Below are positions 33,360 to 36,213 of a stretch of DNA of 36,213 nt, in pieces; the first letter of the stretch is position 1; each line of letters starts with the position of its first letter. Both the position numbers and the translations under genes were made by a program. Below the pieces are notes generated by a model that saw only the letters and a list, made by a program, of their open reading frames with translations, was not told where the DNA came from and searched no databases. This stretch comes from Bacillota bacterium. GTDB lineage: Bacteria; Bacillota; Sulfobacillia; Sulfobacillales; Sulfobacillaceae. The DNA lies in assembly GCA_021820485.1 (NCBI GenBank), contig JAKADO010000025.1, positions 1 through 36,213 of the forward strand, read 5' to 3'.

Positions 33360-36213
33360 TAAAAGAACCCCAGTTGGCTGGTCTCGCCCAAGTCCTTGAG
33401 AGCTCCATGCGCCCGCAGAAGCTCGACGATGCTCTTCGACAGCCGCGCCCGCTGTCGCAGGTCGTCAATGGAGAGAAAGGCCTGCTCCTGGCGGGCCTCG
33501 ATGATGTGCTGCGCCGCGTTCACGCCGAGACCCGGCAAAGCCGCGAAGGGTATCAGAAGCCCATCGGATTCAATCAGGAACCGGGTCGCATGGGAACGCT
33601 CCAAGTCAATCGGATAGAAGCGATAGCCGCGGGCCATCATCTCGCGAACGATTTCCAGCACGGTGACCAAGTTCTTCTCCTTGGCGGTCGCCTCGTTTCC
33701 CTTGTCCTCAATCGCCGCCAGCATCTGGTTGACCTTCTTGATGCCGCCGAGCGCGGTGTCCGCGTCAAAATCACCGGCCCGCACGGAGAAATAGGTGGCG
33801 TAGTACGCCAGCGGATAATGCACCTTGAACCAGGCAATGCGCCATCCCATGGTGACGTAGGCGGCGGCGTGCGCCTTCGGGAATAGATAGCTGATGCGCC
33901 GACAGGATTCGATATACCATGCCGGCACGCCGTGGTCCTTCATCACCGACTCCTGATCAGGCTTCAATCCCTTCCCCTTCCGCACCGACTCGGAGATGCT
34001 GAAGGCCACCTTGGGAGGCATTCCGCGCGACAAGAGATAGGTCATGATGTCGTCACGCGTGGCAATCACGTCCGAAAGGGTGGCGACCTTTTGGCGAATC
34101 AGTTCCTGCGCGTTGTTGGTCCATACTTCCGTACCATGGGACAACCCCGAGATGCGGACCAACTCGGCGAAGGTCTTTGGCCGGGTATCCACCAGCATCT
34201 GTCGGACAAACCGGGTGCCGAATTCCGGGATGCCCAGACTGCCCACTGGGGTTCCGATCTCTTCCGGCTTCACCTTGAGTGCCGAGACATCCCGAAAAAG
34301 GCTCATGGTCTCGTCATCCTGAAAAGGCACTGACTTCGGGTTGATGCCGGTCAAATCCTCCAGCATGCGGATGGCGGTCGGGTCATCGTGTCCCAACAGG
34401 TCCAGCTTCAATAAGCGGCCTTCAATGGAATGGTAGTCAAAGTGGGTTGTGATGACGTCGGAACTCTTGTCATCCGCGGGCCGCTGCACCGGACAGAAGT
34501 GATGGATGTCCTCATCGCTGGGCACGACCATCAGGCCTCCCGGGTGCTGGCCGGTCGTGCGTTTGACTCCCGTTATGCCTTGCGCCAACCAATCCACCTC
34601 GGCGGGCGACGGATCCCGTCCGGTTTCCCGGGCCCAACCCTTCACCAAGCCAAAGGCGGTTTTTTCCGCTACCGTGGCGATCGTTCCTGCTCGAAACACA
34701 TGGCCCTGCCCAAACAGAACTTCAGTATAGCGATGAATCTCCGGCTGATATTCGCCCGAAAAGTTTAGGTCAATATCTGGGACCTTGTCCCCCTCAAAAC
34801 CCAAGAAGGTTTCAAAGGGGATGTCCTGCCCGTCCCCAATCAAGGGCGTCCCGCACCCGGGACAGTCGCGGGCCGGCAAGTCGAAACCCGAGCCCGCTGA
34901 ACCATCGTTGACAAATTCGGTGAACCGGCAGGCGGGGCACCGATAGTGGGGCGGCAGGGGATTGACCTCCGTGATGTTAAGAAATGTGGCCACCAAGGAG
35001 GACCCGACGGACCCTCGCGATCCCACCAGGTAACCATCGTCGAGCGACTTCTGCACCAAACGATGGGCGATGTAGTAAATGCTTGAGAATCCGTTGCTGA
35101 CAATGGAATGCACCTCTTTTTTCAAGCGCGCTTCCACAACCTCCGGCAGTGTGTCGCCATAGAGCTCCCGGGCGCGACGATAGGGCTCCTCCGACACCAC
35201 CCGTTCGGCTTCCGGCAAGTTTGGCGAAAAAAGTCCTGTAGGCACGGGCTGGACCGGTTCCATGGCATCCGCCAGGGCCGCCGGGGCCTCATAGATCACC
35301 CACTCGCGGTCCCCATCCGGGAGGAACGCCAACTCCTCTTCCAACTCGTAAGAGGTTCTGAGAAAGAGATGGTCATGCCGGTGATGCAGCTCGCCCTTGG
35401 CCGTAGCCGCCAAGATGTCGCGATAGACCTTGTGCTGGGGACGGAGGTAATGGGCGTCCGATACCGCGGCCACCGGCTTCCCCGCGGACCGCCCCCATTG
35501 CACCATCGTCCGCAAATAGTCTTCGAGCGGATTCTGACCATCAAAGAACTCTTCGGCCGCCAGCCCTTCGGCCGCAGCTGGCGCCACCACTTCCCAATAG
35601 TCGTAGAAGTCTTCGAGATTCTTGCGCTCCGTGGGGCCAGCAGCCCGAAAAATCGCATCCGCCACCTCCCCATCGTGAAATGGGGATCCCACCAGCCAAT
35701 GCTCCCGGCCTGCAGCGATGAGATGCCGGGGAATGCGCGGCACCCGATGGAAATACTCCAAATGGGACGCCGAGATGAGCCGGTACAGCTCGGACACACC
35801 CGCCTGATTCTTGATGAAAAGCGTGATGGGCGTCGGCCGTCCCACCGTGTGGCTCACGGGCAGAGCTTGTCCCGGGCGATAGTCCGGGACTTGCTCGTCT
35901 AGGTCGCGCAAGAGGCGCAGGGCCAAATGAGCCGTAGCCTCCGCATCCGCCAGAGCGCGATGGTGCTGCGAGAGCGGGATTTTGTAATGGTCTGAGAGCG
36001 GTCCTAAGCCGTAGCTCTTCAATCCTGGCAGCACAGCCCGGGCCAATCCCAACGTATCCAACACAATCGGCTCGAAATCCCCCTCCGGATGGAGTTGTCG
36101 AAATCCCTGCCGCAAGAACCCCATATCGAAACGGGCGTTGTGCGCCGCCAAAACCGCCCCGTCGGCAAAGGCAAAGAATGATTCCCACAACTCGCGCTCG
36201 GCCACGCCGTCCA
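33359..36213 (-). CDS. polC: DNA polymerase III alpha subunit PolC, C-terminal two thirds (cut by window edge)
   Basis: This is the Gram-positive replicative polymerase with built-in proofreading. About 951 codons are visible to the stop at 33359, of a protein usually near 1400; the N-terminus lies beyond 36213. From the left end the visible part holds the proofreading exonuclease (AHNARFDMGFL and HRALADAEATAHL with the metal Asp residues). The second half of the PHP domain follows, then the polymerase core (YLVGSRGSVGSS). A Cys4 zinc-finger-like pair (CPAC and CPGC) precedes the catalytic Asp residues in PDIDLNFSGEY. A C-terminal helix-hairpin-helix region (GLGVNAAQHIIEA) precedes the end SQLGFF. 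PolC rather than DnaE is indicated by the inserted exonuclease and zinc finger. The MFS gene overlaps its stop. Confidence 0.97.
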   Translation of the reverse strand, partial: DGVAERELWESFFAFADGAVLAAHNARFDMGFLRQGFRQLHPEGDFEPIVLDTLGLARAVLPGLKSYGLGPLSDHYKIPLSQHHRALADAEATAHLALRLLRDLDEQVPDYRPGQALPVSHTVGRPTPITLFIKNQAGVSELYRLISASHLEYFHRVPRIPRHLIAAGREHWLVGSPFHDGEVADAIFRAAGPTERKNLEDFYDYWEVVAPAAAEGLAAEEFFDGQNPLEDYLRTMVQWGRSAGKPVAAVSDAHYLRPQHKVYRDILAATAKGELHHRHDHLFLRTSYELEEELAFLPDGDREWVIYEAPAALADAMEPVQPVPTGLFSPNLPEAERVVSEEPYRRARELYGDTLPEVVEARLKKEVHSIVSNGFSSIYYIAHRLVQKSLDDGYLVGSRGSVGSSLVATFLNITEVNPLPPHYRCPACRFTEFVNDGSAGSGFDLPARDCPGCGTPLIGDGQDIPFETFLGFEGDKVPDIDLNFSGEYQPEIHRYTEVLFGQGHVFRAGTIATVAEKTAFGLVKGWARETGRDPSPAEVDWLAQGITGVKRTTGQHPGGLMVVPSDEDIHHFCPVQRPADDKSSDVITTHFDYHSIEGRLLKLDLLGHDDPTAIRMLEDLTGINPKSVPFQDDETMSLFRDVSALKVKPEEIGTPVGSLGIPEFGTRFVRQMLVDTRPKTFAELVRISGLSHGTEVWTNNAQELIRQKVATLSDVIATRDDIMTYLLSRGMPPKVAFSISESVRKGKGLKPDQESVMKDHGVPAWYIESCRRISYLFPKAHAAAYVTMGWRIAWFKVHYPLAYYATYFSVRAGDFDADTALGGIKKVNQMLAAIEDKGNEATAKEKNLVTVLEIVREMMARGYRFYPIDLERSHATRFLIESDGLLIPFAALPGLGVNAAQHIIEARQEQAFLSIDDLRQRARLSKSIVELLRAHGALKDLGETSQLGFF

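Noticed and set aside
31959-33362. A 467-codon plus-strand open frame opposite the MFS gene and the start of nusA
   Set aside because: His/Arg/Gln-rich antisense shadow of membrane-protein codons; no start signal.
1-36213. CRISPR arrays, tRNA/rRNA genes, insertion sequences, attachment sites
   Set aside because: Looked for spaced direct repeats, tRNA-like cloverleaf ends, transposase motifs and terminal inverted repeats; none seen.

Overview
The window looks like a chromosomal segment from a GC-rich, endospore-forming Firmicute. It carries the Bacillus-type block polC - nusA - ylxR - ylxQ - infB - rbfA - nrnA - truB - ribF - rpsO - pnp - ylxY - M16 peptidase (mlpA/ymxG) - ymxH - spoVFA - spoVFB - asd - dapG - dapA - rnj - tepA - ylzJ - spoIIIE, followed by a sporulation module yhbH - spoVR - prkA. 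PolC, dipicolinate synthase, SpoVR, YtrH and YlzJ together leave little doubt about an endospore former. The GC richness, a GH15 gene in this locus and the protein style would suit Sulfobacillus or a relative, but that genus is an inference. Everything is on the minus strand, so transcription runs from high to low coordinates, except one plus-strand pair, ytrH-ytrI (7809-8614).

Right part (36213 to about 24000), information processing: PolC (cut by the window edge); an MFS transporter where rimP normally sits; then nusA with its own sigma-A-like promoter and an attenuator-like hairpin, tightly coupled through ATGA overlaps to ylxR, an L7Ae protein, infB, rbfA, nrnA, truB and ribF; then a small hypothetical gene, rpsO with a promoter and terminator, and pnp.

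Middle part (about 24000 to 15250), accessory insertions into the conserved order: endonuclease IV and a GH15 glycosidase coupled to pnp, a small glucosaminidase, a YlxY-type deacetylase, the M16 peptidase, a dUTPase/MazG-like protein, YmxH, and a GSP17M-like stress protein with a strong terminator.

Left part (15100 to 1): the spoVFA-spoVFB-asd-dapG-dapA operon takes aspartate to hydroxy-tetrahydrodipicolinate, which feeds both diaminopimelate/lysine for the wall and dipicolinic acid for the spore core. A sigma-K-like promoter precedes it. RNase J with its own promoter, TepA, YlzJ and a terminator follow, then uppP translationally coupled to the SpoIIIE DNA translocase. Last comes yhbH-spoVR-prkA (prkA cut at base 1), preceded by a possible sigma-E-type promoter.

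I found no clearly new multi-gene system. The most unusual signals are: an L7Ae reading frame that runs about 130 codons into infB in another frame across a six-G run; two genes whose strong Shine-Dalgarno (SD) lies in the 3' arm of a stable leader hairpin (the stress protein and the glucosaminidase); two genes whose best SD points to a non-standard start codon (CUG in RNase J, AUC in the M16 peptidase); and rimP being absent from its usual place. There are no RNA genes, CRISPR arrays or insertion sequences that I can see, and no gene-free stretch longer than 300 bases.
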